Assembly: GCA_951802425.1 (NCBI GenBank)
Contig: OX637794.1
Location: 310,001 to 374,000, forward strand
Length of the DNA: 64,000 nt
DNA from: Clavaria fumosa
Taxonomy: Eukaryota > Basidiomycota > Agaricomycetes > Agaricales > Clavariaceae
Direction of reading: 5' to 3'
The notes under the pieces were generated by a model. It was not told where the DNA came from, searched no databases, and saw only the letters and a list, made by a program, of their open reading frames with translations. Shown here piece after piece: positions 19,118-29,294 of the stretch (positions are counted from its first letter, which is position 1; each line of letters opens with the position of its first letter). A program made the position numbers and the translations under genes.

Positions 19118-22100
19118 CCCGCGCAGGGCCTGACAGAGATGGACTCCCTCCGGTTTACAAAGTTGAACGGACAGAACTACGCTACTTGGGCCATTCACAT
19201 GCGCTCCGCATTACAGTCAAAATACCTGTGGGCATTAGTGAAAGGAAAAGAAACCCGCCCGAATAGCCCAGTTGCTGCCCCCGGAGGACCGGCCCCGAGC
19301 GCAGAAGAGATCGCACGAGTCGAAGCCCTCATAGACGAATGGGAGGCTAAAGATGAAGCCGCGCAAGGCCTGATGTACGGATCGACCGACGAGTCACAGT
19401 GGCCGCACGTCTCGGACTGCAAGACCGCAGTCGAGATGTGGGACACTTGGAAGACGATCCACCAAACCAATAAACAATCTACGAATGCCTACTACTACTT
19501 GAAAGAGCTATACACGAAGAAATACGTCGACGGAACGTCTATGGAAGATCATATCGCTACGCTACTGAACCTACGACAACGGATTGTCCAATCTGGAGGG
19601 ACCGTGGATGACTCCCAGATGTCGCAGGCGATGATCTTGTCCCTACCAGAGACACCGTCTTGGGAGTTAATCACAGTGCAGTTGATTCACAGTGATAGAC
19701 TTACCCCCGACATCGTTAGCACGAGGCTACAGGCCGAAGCAAACAGACGCGCCCAGGAGAAGGCCGGGAGCCAGACGGCCTTCCAGGCAACCGGCACCCG
19801 CGGTCGAGGACGAGGCCGTGGCGGCAACCAGCGAGGACGAGGGAGGGGCCAGGGAGCATCCGGAGGACGTGGCCCCCAACCAGAGGACGAATGCCGTTAC
19901 TGCAAAGGCAAGGGACATTGGGCGAATGAGTGCCCACGACGAGAGGCTGATGAAAAGAAACATGACGCACCTGGCGGATCGGCTAACACGGCCGTCAGTG
20001 GGAGTCAAGACCTTGGCGATCGCGAGGTGGGCCGAGTCTACCTGGCTGCTGGATCGCAGGCCGTGGCTGGCGTCATACTCGATTGCGGAGCGACCGGCCA
20101 CATGTTCTGCGACAGGTCATACTTCATGTCCTACTCTACTGCGTCAAACCAAACAATATCGGTCGGGGATGCGAGAGACGTACCTGTCGAGGGCATAGGC
20201 AGCGTCCGCCTAAGAGTCAAGCTCCCCGAAGGACACAGGACAGTCACCCTACACAAGGTTATGCACGCTCCGAAGTTGGCTATGAATTTGGTCAGCTTAG
20301 GCGCGCTCCAACGAGAAGGGGCGCAGTACCGAAGCACAGAGACTGGGTTGGTTGTGATGCTGGGAAAGGATGAGTTGATGCATGGACAGCTGAGAGACGG
20401 ACTGTACCGAGTGGACTGCATGCACGCGAAGGCCGAGACGGCCACCGAAGCCGCCTTCGCGACCTCCTCAGGCGCGAGTATGCGAACGTGGCACCGGCGG
20501 ATGGGGCACCTACATCTGGAAGGGATTCGCGAGCTTTCACGAAGGGGGATGGTACACGGACTTACCATTTCGTCTAGCGACCACGACCGAGTGTGCGAGG
20601 GGTGTGCGATCGGTAAGTCCCACCGATTGCCGCTGCCGAAGATAAGTCAGACACGATACGAACGGATGGACCTTGTTGCTGCCGACCTCACTGGACCGAT
20701 GAAGGTCGAGACATGGTCCGGCATGCGATATGCCCTCATCACCGTCGAGGTGAGCTCGCGATACGGGATTGTCCGCCTATTGAAGAGCAAGGACGAGGCC
20801 CCAGCCGCGCTGAAGGAGGTAATAGCGATGTTAGAAAGACAGTCCGGACGAAAACTAAAGAAACTACGTACCGACAATGGAACCGAACTCGTCAACGACA
20901 AAGTAGAGGAACTCTGCAAAAAGAACAGAATAATACACGAGACGACTGTTCCCTATGGACCTGAGCAAAATGGAATCGCCGAGCGAACGATAGCGACGTA
21001 CTTCGAGATGGTAAGATGTATGTTGCATTCATCAGGTATGGATCTACGTTACTGGGGCGAGGCCCTGGCGTACGCGGCACATATCAGAAACCTCTCGCCG
21101 ACGTCTGCTCTGCCTGGGATGGTACCGTATGAGGCATGGAACGGGCGAAAACCTGACATATCTCACCTTCGGATCTTTGGCTCCGTCACATATGCCAACA
21201 TTCCGAAGAAGGTACGTGGTGGTAAGCTCGAAGCCACGTCTGTGAAGTGTAGACTACTAGGATGGTGGGCAGATGAGACGAAAGGGTATCGTTTAGAGGA
21301 TTTGGAAACTAAAACACTAATCACCTCACGCAACGTCCGTTTTGTTGAAGATCTCCCCCCAACAGACTTAGCCATTATCGAAGGGATCGACCCACGACCG
21401 CCGAGTGACGTTCCGGAGGCAACAAAGCGCGACGATGCGGGTACGACTAGCGACCCCCTCTCTACTGCTGAAGGAGAAGGATCAGATGATGTTGTGGAGG
21501 ATGTGGTTACACCTACTGGACCCAAGGAAGATGCAGCACCTCGTCGAGAGCCGTCCAGACGCCAACGTCGTCCACCGGTTCGTTTTGGGGAAGAAGCGAC
21601 CACGGAGGAATATGAAGAAGCTGTTAGGGAGGGCGTTCATCAAGCGTTCGTCGTCACGGACGGCGATCCTCACACTTACAAAGAGGCGATGAAGACTGGT
21701 CAGGCTAAAGAGTGGGAGAAGGCAATCGAGGCCGAGCTCGAACAGCTTCGTTCTTCAGGGACCTTTGAGTGGGTATCCAAGGTTCCAGACGGCCGCAAAG
21801 CAGTCGGAAGCCGCATAGTCTTTCAAACGAAGAGGGACGGCGACGGAAAGGTGGTCAGATACAAGGCTAGGATAGTAGCAAAGGGATTCTCACAGGTTCC
21901 AGGTCAAGACTTCGAGGCGACGTTCGCATCCGTCGCACGTCTGTCGACGCTCCGAGCCCTTCTGTCTATGGCTGCGAGGGAGGACTGGACCCTCCACCAG
22001 GTCGATGTCGTCGGGGCGTATCTGCGAGGTGACTTGAGCGAAGAAATCTACCTGGATCCACCAGACGGAACACGTACAAATGAAAAGGACCGGCGAGTCT

Positions 22101-23242
22101 GGCGCTTGCGGAGACCGCTCTACGGCCTCAAGCAAGCTGGGAGACAATGGAAAATAAAGCTAGGCGAGACCATGAAACGATTGGGCTTCGCCAGCGGGAC
22201 GGCAGACGACTGTTTGTACGTGAAACGAGAGGAGAGGAAGGTGAAGATACTTGTACTGGTGTATGTCGACGATATGGTGGTCGCGGCGGCGGATGTCCGT
22301 GATGTGAAGTGGTTTAAGACGGAGCTGGGAAAAGTCTTTCAACTTACCGACTTGGGTGAGCTGAAACACATTCTAGGAATTCGGGTCCGTCGCGACCGCA
22401 TGGCCCACACGATCCGATTGGACCAGACGGCATATATTCAGGCACTTCTCACACGGTATGGCATGGAAAATTCCACACCTGTCGCAACGCCAGCTGTTGT
22501 CAAGGAGAAATTGTCCGTTTCAGATTGTCCTGCTTCTGATGCTGACCACGCCGCCTACGACGAGTTCGCCCGGGGCTTTGGCTACCTCGAGTGCCTCGGC
22601 GGCGTCCTGTATGCGACGCACACTCGACCGGATATCCAGTATGCGACCAACGTCTGTGCCCAGTTCGGGGCAAATCCAGGAAGGCCACACCTCATCGCTC
22701 TGAAGAGAATTCTTCGCTACCTTAAGGGCACGGCTCAACTTGGTCTAGTATTGGGAGGTAAAAACGACGGCGTTAACCTCGTTGGATGGACAGATTCAGA
22801 TTGGGCCCAAGACGCTGATGACCGACGCTCGATTGCCGGCTTCGTCTTTGACGTCGCTGGCGGCACAGTCTCGTGGTCGTCGAAGAAACAGCCGACGGTC
22901 GCCCTGTCCACTGTCGAAGCCGAGTATATGGCCTCTGCAAATGCGACCAAGGAAGCGGTTTGGCTGCGCTCACTACTTACTGATCTTGGCTTTACTCCCT
23001 CTACCGCGACCGTCATCCACGCCGACAATCAGGGATGTATTGCACTCGCGAAGAATCCCGTCGCCCACTCGCGTGCAAAACACATAGATATTTGCCACCA
23101 CTTCGTTCGAGAGCGCGTCGCCAGCGCCGAGGTCGCTTTCCAGTATTGCCCGACGACGCAAATGATTGCGGACATCTTGACGAAGCCTCTGCCGCACGAC
23201 CTGTTCGAGAAGTTCCGGGTCGCTATCGGTGTACTTGAGTAG
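19112..23242 (+). CDS. Copia gag-pol polyprotein, second family (intact, 1376 aa)
   Basis: Domains in order are: gag with a DUF4219/UBN2-like start (LNGQNYATWAIHM); an RGRGRG basic stretch; a zinc knuckle C261 to C274 (CRYCKGKGHWANEC); protease; GAG-pre-integrase zinc region (HRRMGHLHLEG ... CEGCAIGK); integrase core D525, D588 and E624 with 35 residues between the last two; a reverse transcriptase from about residue 885 with the canonical YVDDM (D1053, D1054); and RNase H with D1228 (WTDSDWA), VEAEYM, ADNQGC and the C-terminal ADILTKPLP. The protease motif reads D324-C-G instead of D-S/T-G. The frame is unbroken. The start at ATG-AGA overlaps the primer site; an ATG ten codons later (MDSL) is an alternative start. 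Confidence 0.95.
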   Translation: MRPAQGLTEMDSLRFTKLNGQNYATWAIHMRSALQSKYLWALVKGKETRPNSPVAAPGGPAPSAEEIARVEALIDEWEAKDEAAQGLMYGSTDESQWPHVSDCKTAVEMWDTWKTIHQTNKQSTNAYYYLKELYTKKYVDGTSMEDHIATLLNLRQRIVQSGGTVDDSQMSQAMILSLPETPSWELITVQLIHSDRLTPDIVSTRLQAEANRRAQEKAGSQTAFQATGTRGRGRGRGGNQRGRGRGQGASGGRGPQPEDECRYCKGKGHWANECPRREADEKKHDAPGGSANTAVSGSQDLGDREVGRVYLAAGSQAVAGVILDCGATGHMFCDRSYFMSYSTASNQTISVGDARDVPVEGIGSVRLRVKLPEGHRTVTLHKVMHAPKLAMNLVSLGALQREGAQYRSTETGLVVMLGKDELMHGQLRDGLYRVDCMHAKAETATEAAFATSSGASMRTWHRRMGHLHLEGIRELSRRGMVHGLTISSSDHDRVCEGCAIGKSHRLPLPKISQTRYERMDLVAADLTGPMKVETWSGMRYALITVEVSSRYGIVRLLKSKDEAPAALKEVIAMLERQSGRKLKKLRTDNGTELVNDKVEELCKKNRIIHETTVPYGPEQNGIAERTIATYFEMVRCMLHSSGMDLRYWGEALAYAAHIRNLSPTSALPGMVPYEAWNGRKPDISHLRIFGSVTYANIPKKVRGGKLEATSVKCRLLGWWADETKGYRLEDLETKTLITSRNVRFVEDLPPTDLAIIEGIDPRPPSDVPEATKRDDAGTTSDPLSTAEGEGSDDVVEDVVTPTGPKEDAAPRREPSRRQRRPPVRFGEEATTEEYEEAVREGVHQAFVVTDGDPHTYKEAMKTGQAKEWEKAIEAELEQLRSSGTFEWVSKVPDGRKAVGSRIVFQTKRDGDGKVVRYKARIVAKGFSQVPGQDFEATFASVARLSTLRALLSMAAREDWTLHQVDVVGAYLRGDLSEEIYLDPPDGTRTNEKDRRVWRLRRPLYGLKQAGRQWKIKLGETMKRLGFASGTADDCLYVKREERKVKILVLVYVDDMVVAAADVRDVKWFKTELGKVFQLTDLGELKHILGIRVRRDRMAHTIRLDQTAYIQALLTRYGMENSTPVATPAVVKEKLSVSDCPASDADHAAYDEFARGFGYLECLGGVLYATHTRPDIQYATNVCAQFGANPGRPHLIALKRILRYLKGTAQLGLVLGGKNDGVNLVGWTDSDWAQDADDRRSIAGFVFDVAGGTVSWSSKKQPTVALSTVEAEYMASANATKEAVWLRSLLTDLGFTPSTATVIHADNQGCIALAKNPVAHSRAKHIDICHHFVRERVASAEVAFQYCPTTQMIADILTKPLPHDLFEKFRVAIGVLE

Positions 23243-23263
23243 TGGGAGCTTGGCAAGTGGGAG

Positions 23264-23573
23264 TGACGAAGAGCATACCCAGATGCCTCGTTCCGACTCA
23301 CTCGGATCCGCGCCTCGCGCGGATCCGTGGTTCTCCTGCCGCTCTTCTCTTGTCCGGCCCTTCTTTGTACTTTGATTCATTTAACCTTTAGACTCTTGCT
23401 TCGTAGTGTTCGTCTTGCCTTAAGTACTGCCGCGATAGTTTACCAGGAGTTCACGCGTTACCGCTCTCGCGCGAACTCCAGGTCCGTATTATCTTGTAAC
23501 ACTTCGCACTACATAGTACTAACAACTTACGCATTACCGCTCTCGCGCGAACTCCAGAGTTGCGCTGCTGAGA
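23264..23573 (+). repeat. 3' LTR of the second copia family
   Basis: The 310-bp LTR follows AAGTGGGAG. It differs from the 5' LTR at CTCCTG/CTCCCG and TTCGTC/TTCATC only. Confidence 0.9.
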
Positions 23574-26500
23574 TGGCATGGTGGTGGGGCAGGGCAACGA
23601 GACGGCGCAGGGGCGGCAAGGCAACGGGGCGGGGCGGGGGTGGCAGGGTGGTGGGCCAGTGGGGCGGCGGGCCAGTGGAGCGGCGGGGCAGCGGGATGGC
23701 GAGGCGGCAGCGTGGCAGCGTGGCAGGGTGGTGGGGCAACAGGGCAACAGGGCGGCGGGGCGGCAGGGTGGAATGGCGGTGGGGCAGGGCAACGGGCAGG
23801 GCAACGGGGCGGCGCGGGGGCGGCAGGACAACGAGGCGGCATGGGGGCGGCAGGGCAATGGGGTGGCGCGGGGGCAGCGTGGCAACGGGGCGGAGTGGGG
23901 GCGGCAGGGCGGGGCCAGTGGGGCGGCGGAGCAGCGGGCCAGTGAGGCGACGGGGCAGCGGGGTAGGCAGCAGGGTGGCAGGCCAGAGGAGGCGGCAAAA
24001 TTGCTGTGTGCGGGGCAGTGGGCGGTGACAAGGCAACAACAAAGCAGCACAGTGGGGCAAGAGGGCAAGGCAGCAGAGGCACAAGGGAGGCGGTGGCAAG
24101 GGGAGGGCAGCAAGCAGCGAGGCAGCAAGGTAGAGAGGAAGAGGTGGTGACGACGATGTGAGAAAAAAAAAAGCATATGTCAAATTCGGCATAAGCCTGT
24201 TCCAGACAGCCCCTCTGAGCCGATAAAAAAGGGCTCAAGATTGACATTGAGATGAGCATTGTGGAAGCTGCCAAGGATCAGGGTGAGAGGAGGGGGCAAG
24301 AGAGGAGGGAGCAGAGGAGTGCAACGCGACGTCAAGTTCAACACAACACGTGATGGTGACTGCGTTGTAACTGAGTTTGAAATACCCACAACACAGATTT
24401 GCTCCTGCACTCTCAATAAATCTGTAATAATCATGAAGATATTAATACAAGCCATACGAATAGGTGTCTATATCATATCAAAATTTCAGGAAGATCTATG
24501 AAGTGGTTGTTGAGATCCTTCACCACTGTCATGCTTGGGCATGATGCAGACTGTAAAATTGGGCAAAAGTGAAATGGCTCCCCTGGCAACAGTGAAATAG
24601 ATAAAATAGTGAGGATATTCATGTAGGGTCCCCTTATAGAGGTGTACATGGCTATCAAATTTCAAGTGATTCTGATGAGTGGTTGTTGAGCTATGAGTCA
24701 TTTTTTCCTTTTTGAGTGAAGATTACACAAATTTATTTGTCAGCATTCAGTTCTCACAGTCCCTCTCTTTTAATAATGTTTTTGGGTGAAAGTCAGGGGT
24801 GAGGATGGGTGAGGGTGAGTGAGGGTGAGTATTGGGTGTGAGGGCTGGGTATGGCATCCTGAGGGTTGCCAGGGTGAGTGAGGCAAGGGTGATGCTTCCT
24901 GAAAGTAGGTTGCCCCATAATTCTTTCAATTTTCAGTGCTCTGATAGTGGGATGCTTAGGCATCTTGAGCTGATGCTGGGGAAGCAGTATAGGATACTGA
25001 GGTTGCTTCCCAAATGTGTTCAAAGACCCCAGTGTCCTCAGTTTTATTAAGCTCTGGAACATGATGGTAATGGCAGTGGATGATGATGATGACAATGATG
25101 GATCATGATAATGATGACAATGGATGACAATGATGGCAGCAGGCAACAACAATGACAGCAGATGATGATGATGATGATGATGGCAGACAATGTGACAGCA
25201 GTTGGCAATGACAATGACAACAATGGATGATGATGACAATGACAATAGCAGACAATGATGACAATGACAGTGGGCAGTGGATAATGGACAATGACAACAG
25301 ATGATGACAATGGATGACAAAGACAGACAATGGTGACAGACAATGATGACAGGCAATAATGACACAACAACAAAAGTGGGAGATGACAGATGACAACAAC
25401 TGTTGATGATGATGGATGATGAATGCTGGATGATAATGATCACCAGCCCCCCACTGCAGTCACAGATGGTGTGCAGTGTGTTGGAATTCAAACTTGATCT
25501 GTATGTATTTTACATATATATAGATTACCTAATTTTGCTATCTTGCATGTTTGTATCATACCATTGCATACCCCCTCCTTTAATTGCACTGTTATTCCTT
25601 ATTATGTCATCTTATCCTTTTTCCTTCAAACACATGACCCTATGGTTGGACATAGCCAAAAACTGCACTGCCTACAGAGGCCAAAGTCTGCCTGTATCAA
25701 TTTGGCCATCTGGGAGCCAAAGACCAATCATTGTTTGCCTTAAAAGGGCCATATTATCACAAGGGCTAATTCTCACCATTCTCACCATCATCATTCACCT
25801 TGTGAGGGCTGAATCTCACTATTGTCATTATTGCCACTTGCCTTGTGGGGCCAAAACCCACCACTCATTGTCTGTTACCTTTGTGGGGCTGAATCCACTT
25901 GTTTTATTATGGGAGAAATGTTTGAAATTGAAGAAAAATTTCTGAGATGTTGTTGAGGGCACTGAGACTCTACCCACCAAGGGCACACCAATCAAATCAA
26001 ACCAAAAGCCATCTGCTGAGGGTTCATCTACTGAATTGAACCAAAAGTCATCTGTCAAGGTCACATCATTGACTGTGTACTTGAATCAAAACTAAGTTGA
26101 ATGAAGCTGTGCACTGAAACAAACCAATTTTACAATTACCACCACCTCCACAACTGCTGTCCCTGCTTCCTCACTAATGTTGCAATCTTGGATGAAATCT
26201 GTGAGTCCTAGTAAGCTTCAGGAGATGTACAGATCTTTGCCTGGGGAGATGTGTTGGAATTCAAGCTTGATCTGTATGTATTTTATATAGATTACCTAAT
26301 TTGCTACCTTGCACATTTGTATTGTACTGCCACATACCCCCTCATTTAATCACACCATCATTCTTTGTTGTGTTGTCTTACCCTTTTTCAGCAGCATGAT
26401 GTGGCAGCAATGGCCCAGGCCCCCAACTGTAGTCACAGACTGACAGTGGGGACTTAGGCCATTAGTTTGCAGCAGTTAGTGTGTGGGGGAAGGGAGGAGT

Positions 26501-26972
26501 GGTGGTGGTGGTAGTGGCAGGCAGGAAGTCATCTATGCCTTCTATGAGTCTATATAGAACTACATAGCACTGCCACAGTCTACTGTAAGTATTAGCCTAG
26601 TTTGTTTATGTGACTGGGATTCATGTGGCTGTCAGTGGTGCATAGGAACTCCAGTCACATATGAGATAAAAGAGATAATAAGGACATAATTATGTTTCAA
26701 TGATGTAAATTAGTATAATTAGGACTACAATAGCTAATGGAAGATTACCTTCACATAATTGTGTTTGTTTAAGATAATGTGAGCTAATGTGAGGCAATAT
26801 CTTAATAATTAGATTTAATCAAGTGATAAATGTGATAAACTACAACTAATTACCTCACATCTCATATAATTACTTAACATTCTTTCTAATTACAAGAATT
26901 AGAAATAATTTTGCACATCTTAAATAATCTGTGCTTATTATTATAATTTAGGAAAAGAGGTTTTTCCTGATG

Positions 26973-27111
26973 TTATCAGAAAATGTCTAACAACGAGTGA
27001 AAAACAAGATTACTCACAACTCAGTCGAATTTAAGACTGAGTTGTGGCACTGTCTGGTGCCTTTCCAAATACGTCTTGCGATTATGTAAGCTGGCCGGGT
27101 GATTACCAACA
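26973..27111 (-). repeat. Old copia 5' LTR, outer piece (139 bp)
   Basis: The piece runs TTATCAGAAAATG to ATTACCAACA, matching the second part of the intact LTR 4743-4971, and is followed by the duplication TCTTC (27112-27116). It begins with TT, which repeats the last two bases of the inner piece and is the target duplication of the DNA element. Confidence 0.9.
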
Positions 27112-27116
27112 TCTTC

Positions 27117-28102
27117 ATGTGCCATGCGCTCCATGTCCCCTCATCGCCATGGGCGTCGCATCGGCCGTACCTCCATTTTGGATCTCACCTGCATCCCGCT
27201 GCCCATGGCGGGCGGCCTTGCGTGCGAGCTCTTAAGTCAGGTGTCGTAGCTGTGGGTACGATGGCGCTGGCGAGAACCTCGTTGTGGTTATGTAATGCCA
27301 GCAGTTTGCGCTGAAGCTGCAGACCGCCACCCACTGGCAGAAGCACTACCATAAGAACGCTAAAGGAAACACGTCGAAGTGCGAGCACCTGATCTGCGAC
27401 AGGGTAGGTGTCGTGGACTGACTCTGCGAGGCTTGGCGCGAAGGAAGGGGTCGTCAAGAAGGCGAGGTCAAAGAGTACGACGACATTCAGGACGGGTCTA
27501 CAAGTCCGTCCCAGAGTTCCTGCGCCAGCTTGAGGCGACGAGAGGGGTTCTGCTTGTGCGATAACCACTGTGGATGTCGACACACTCCTGGAGCGTGGGA
27601 AGGTCATCTGGCGCTGTTGTTTGAGGCGCTGTTGTTTGAGGATAAGGTTTCTCATGGTTTCTCATATATGTCTTAGCAGAAGCCTTGTGGCTTTCGTGGG
27701 TCCCCTTTGGCGTGTCTCATACCGTGTTTCATGTTGTTCTGTTCACATGCAATCGAAGATTTCACCATGGCATCGCACGGGCGAATCTCTGGCGATTTTG
27801 TCGTTCGTTTTTTCCGTACAGGGTTTTTCCGTACACTCCTGATTTCAAGTACCGTAGCTGCAGACGGGGAACGGGTTTGCTAGCAGATGGGTGTTCCAAG
27901 ACGAGTTTCGTATTGGTCGCCTGTGCGAGAGTTCTCATGACCGTGTATCGCCTTGTAAGATGCGGTTGGCAACAGACTTATAATAAATTGAACAACAGGA
28001 GGAAGCAAGCAACAATCCCCCACCCACGCCAAAGGTGACCCTCTTCATTTATCTCGCCGTTTTTACAAGCACTCACTCAGCATCACTTTGACAGCACTTG
28101 AC
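27117..28102. other. Pre-insertion flank, right half (no gene recognised)
   Basis: This was originally contiguous with 4244-4737. Short frames occur on both strands (the longest on the minus strand, 27655-27185), but none has a recognisable motif or plausible splice pattern. It may contain a decayed gene or repeat that I cannot identify. Confidence 0.4.
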
Positions 28103-28516
28103 ATGCCATACGCGGAACGAGATACAAACCCCCCCTGGGACCCGGACCTGAGCCTAGTGCGTGCAGGGGGCGTATACATTGTACAAGCCGGCCCGTATGA
28201 GGACCCCCACGCGGATCGGAACGCGGATCGGAACCCCATCCGGGTACGGGTACAGAACCCCAACTGGGTACAGAACCCGGTCACGGTCACGGAGAATACC
28301 GAGCTCGAGAGCAGCGTTCAGGAGCACGCAGAAGAGTCGAGCCCGGAGAACCCGAACCCGGAGGACCCGGGATGGGACGATGGCTGGGACAAGGGCCCGA
28401 ACCCGGACTGGAACAAGGACTTAACGGATGAATCTTTCGATCCACGTAGGTCCAGTGAAGAAGATGACTGGAAAAATGGGCCGATTGAGAATGTTGGTAA
28501 TATCATTGATGGATGA
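28103..28516 (+). CDS. Hypothetical acidic Asn/Pro/Glu/Asp-rich protein (137 aa)
   Basis: The frame starts at the ATG at 28103 (MPYAERDTNPPWDPD) and ends at 28516. It is hydrophilic with short repeats of NP, ADRN and WDDGWDKGPNPDW type. No domain, signal peptide or membrane segment is visible. It sits alone between repeats, so it may be a chance frame in biased sequence or a remnant of a retroelement coat gene. Treat it as doubtful. Confidence 0.25.
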   Translation: MPYAERDTNPPWDPDLSLVRAGGVYIVQAGPYEDPHADRNADRNPIRVRVQNPNWVQNPVTVTENTELESSVQEHAEESSPENPNPEDPGWDDGWDKGPNPDWNKDLTDESFDPRRSSEEDDWKNGPIENVGNIIDG

Positions 28517-28648
28517 CAAAGACGGCGATTGGCAGTGGGTGGGTTGGCAACAACATCATCATCTATGTTCTTCTCTCTGCAACGTCTGAACACAACATGA
28601 TTCTTGAGTCCCAAAACATAATATTACAATAATGATGAATCACTTAGA

Positions 28649-28768
28649 GTGCGTTCGGAAGCACTTTGTCTCGACACAAGATTGCCACAAAATCTCTATT
28701 TTGCACTTGTGAGACAGAGACAGAGTTTTTGAGAATGAGATTCAACGTGCTTCTGCCAAACACTACTG
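28649..28768. mobile_element. Possible small MITE with imperfect inverted ends
   Basis: The ends GAGTGCGTTCGGAAGCAC and GTGCTTCTGCCAAACACTAC are imperfect inverted repeats about 120 bp apart. GTG(C)GTTYGG-type ends are common in PIF/Harbinger MITEs. No convincing 3-bp target duplication is visible, so the call is weak. The bases from here to 28993 hold nothing else I recognise. Confidence 0.3.
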
Positions 28769-28993
28769 TTGTGTGATCAGCCTCAGAGTGATCAGCTTGT
28801 GGCCAGAGCTCTTGACCTGGCATGGCAACATTCTCCAACTCACTCCTCCAGATTATAGCAGCAGCTGGGATAGCTCTTGTACTATCTGGTGGTGCATCAG
28901 CAGCCTGCTATGCATCACACTTCAACAAATACTGCAGCATACTTTGCAGCTCACTGGCCAATGCTGGGTAGATGAACTTTTGAATGGGCATGA

Positions 28994-29283
28994 TATCAGA
29001 CTGGGTCTCACACAACTCAAGTGTAAGGTCATGACGACAATACTAAGATAAGGGGAAAAGGGTACAAGAATGGAAAAGACATAGTATATATAGCGAATGC
29101 TTCGGCATTTGCTGGCATTCCCACGCTCGGACCTCTCGAATCACGTGATGCGCCCAGGCCCAGGTCATGTGATCTTACGATTATGTAATCTGACCACAGC
29201 CACAGGTCATGTGACCTTCCAACAACCCTCCCCAGTTTCTCCACAACTGCACTTTGGGATGGCTTACATAAGCGATCCTAACA
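28994..29283 (-). repeat. 3' LTR of the outer Ty3
   Basis: The 290-bp LTR reads TGTTAGGATC to CAGTCTGATA on the minus strand and follows the purine tract complementing CACCCCCCTCTT at 29285-29296. It carries TATATATA near 29084-29092 (plus-strand positions), where the other minus-strand LTRs read TTATAG. Confidence 0.88.
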
Positions 29284-29294
29284 TCACCCCCCTC

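Larger units (their letters stand above)
18798..23573 (+). mobile_element. Second intact Ty1/copia family (4776 bp), nested in DNA-element copy B
   Basis: Two 310-bp LTRs (18798-19107 and 23264-23573) differ at two bases, both CpG transitions. They flank one open frame of 1376 codons. The target duplication TGGCA is at 18793-18797 and 23574-23578, and copy A shows the uninterrupted site. The family differs from the copia at 10670-15302 in LTR sequence and protein motifs. It is the youngest or one of the youngest insertions here. Confidence 0.95.
18054..26972 (-). mobile_element. DNA transposon-like element, copy B (inverted; 4138 bp plus nested copia)
   Basis: This is the reverse complement of copy A with ends CATCAGGGAAAACC (18054) and TTTTTCCTGATG (to 26972). 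Removing the nested copia (18798-23573) and its 5-bp duplication leaves 4138 bp. That is 48 bp less than copy A, all explained by 8 fewer CAGAGG units. Translations of matching frames in the two copies agree almost perfectly; the one substitution I noticed is CACGCC versus CATGCC. The left flank is severed copia pol and the right flank is the outer piece of the old copia 5' LTR. Confidence 0.8.
4738..27116 (-). mobile_element. Old Ty1/copia element with nested insertions and an internal inversion
   Basis: The outer borders are TG...CA LTR ends flanked by the 5-bp duplication TCTTC at 4738-4742 and 27112-27116. The element itself originally ran on the minus strand. Its parts are now scattered: 3' LTR 4743-4971; RNase H 4972-5700 (minus); 5' LTR in two pieces, 9887-9978 and 26973-27111; 5' gag 9979-10669 (now plus); and the rest of gag-pol 15303-18053 (now plus). 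It was interrupted by two copies of a 4.2-kb DNA element, by an intact copia in its gag, and by another copia inside one DNA element. The 9887-18053 segment is inverted relative to the flanks, probably by recombination between the two inverted DNA-element copies. Confidence 0.88.
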
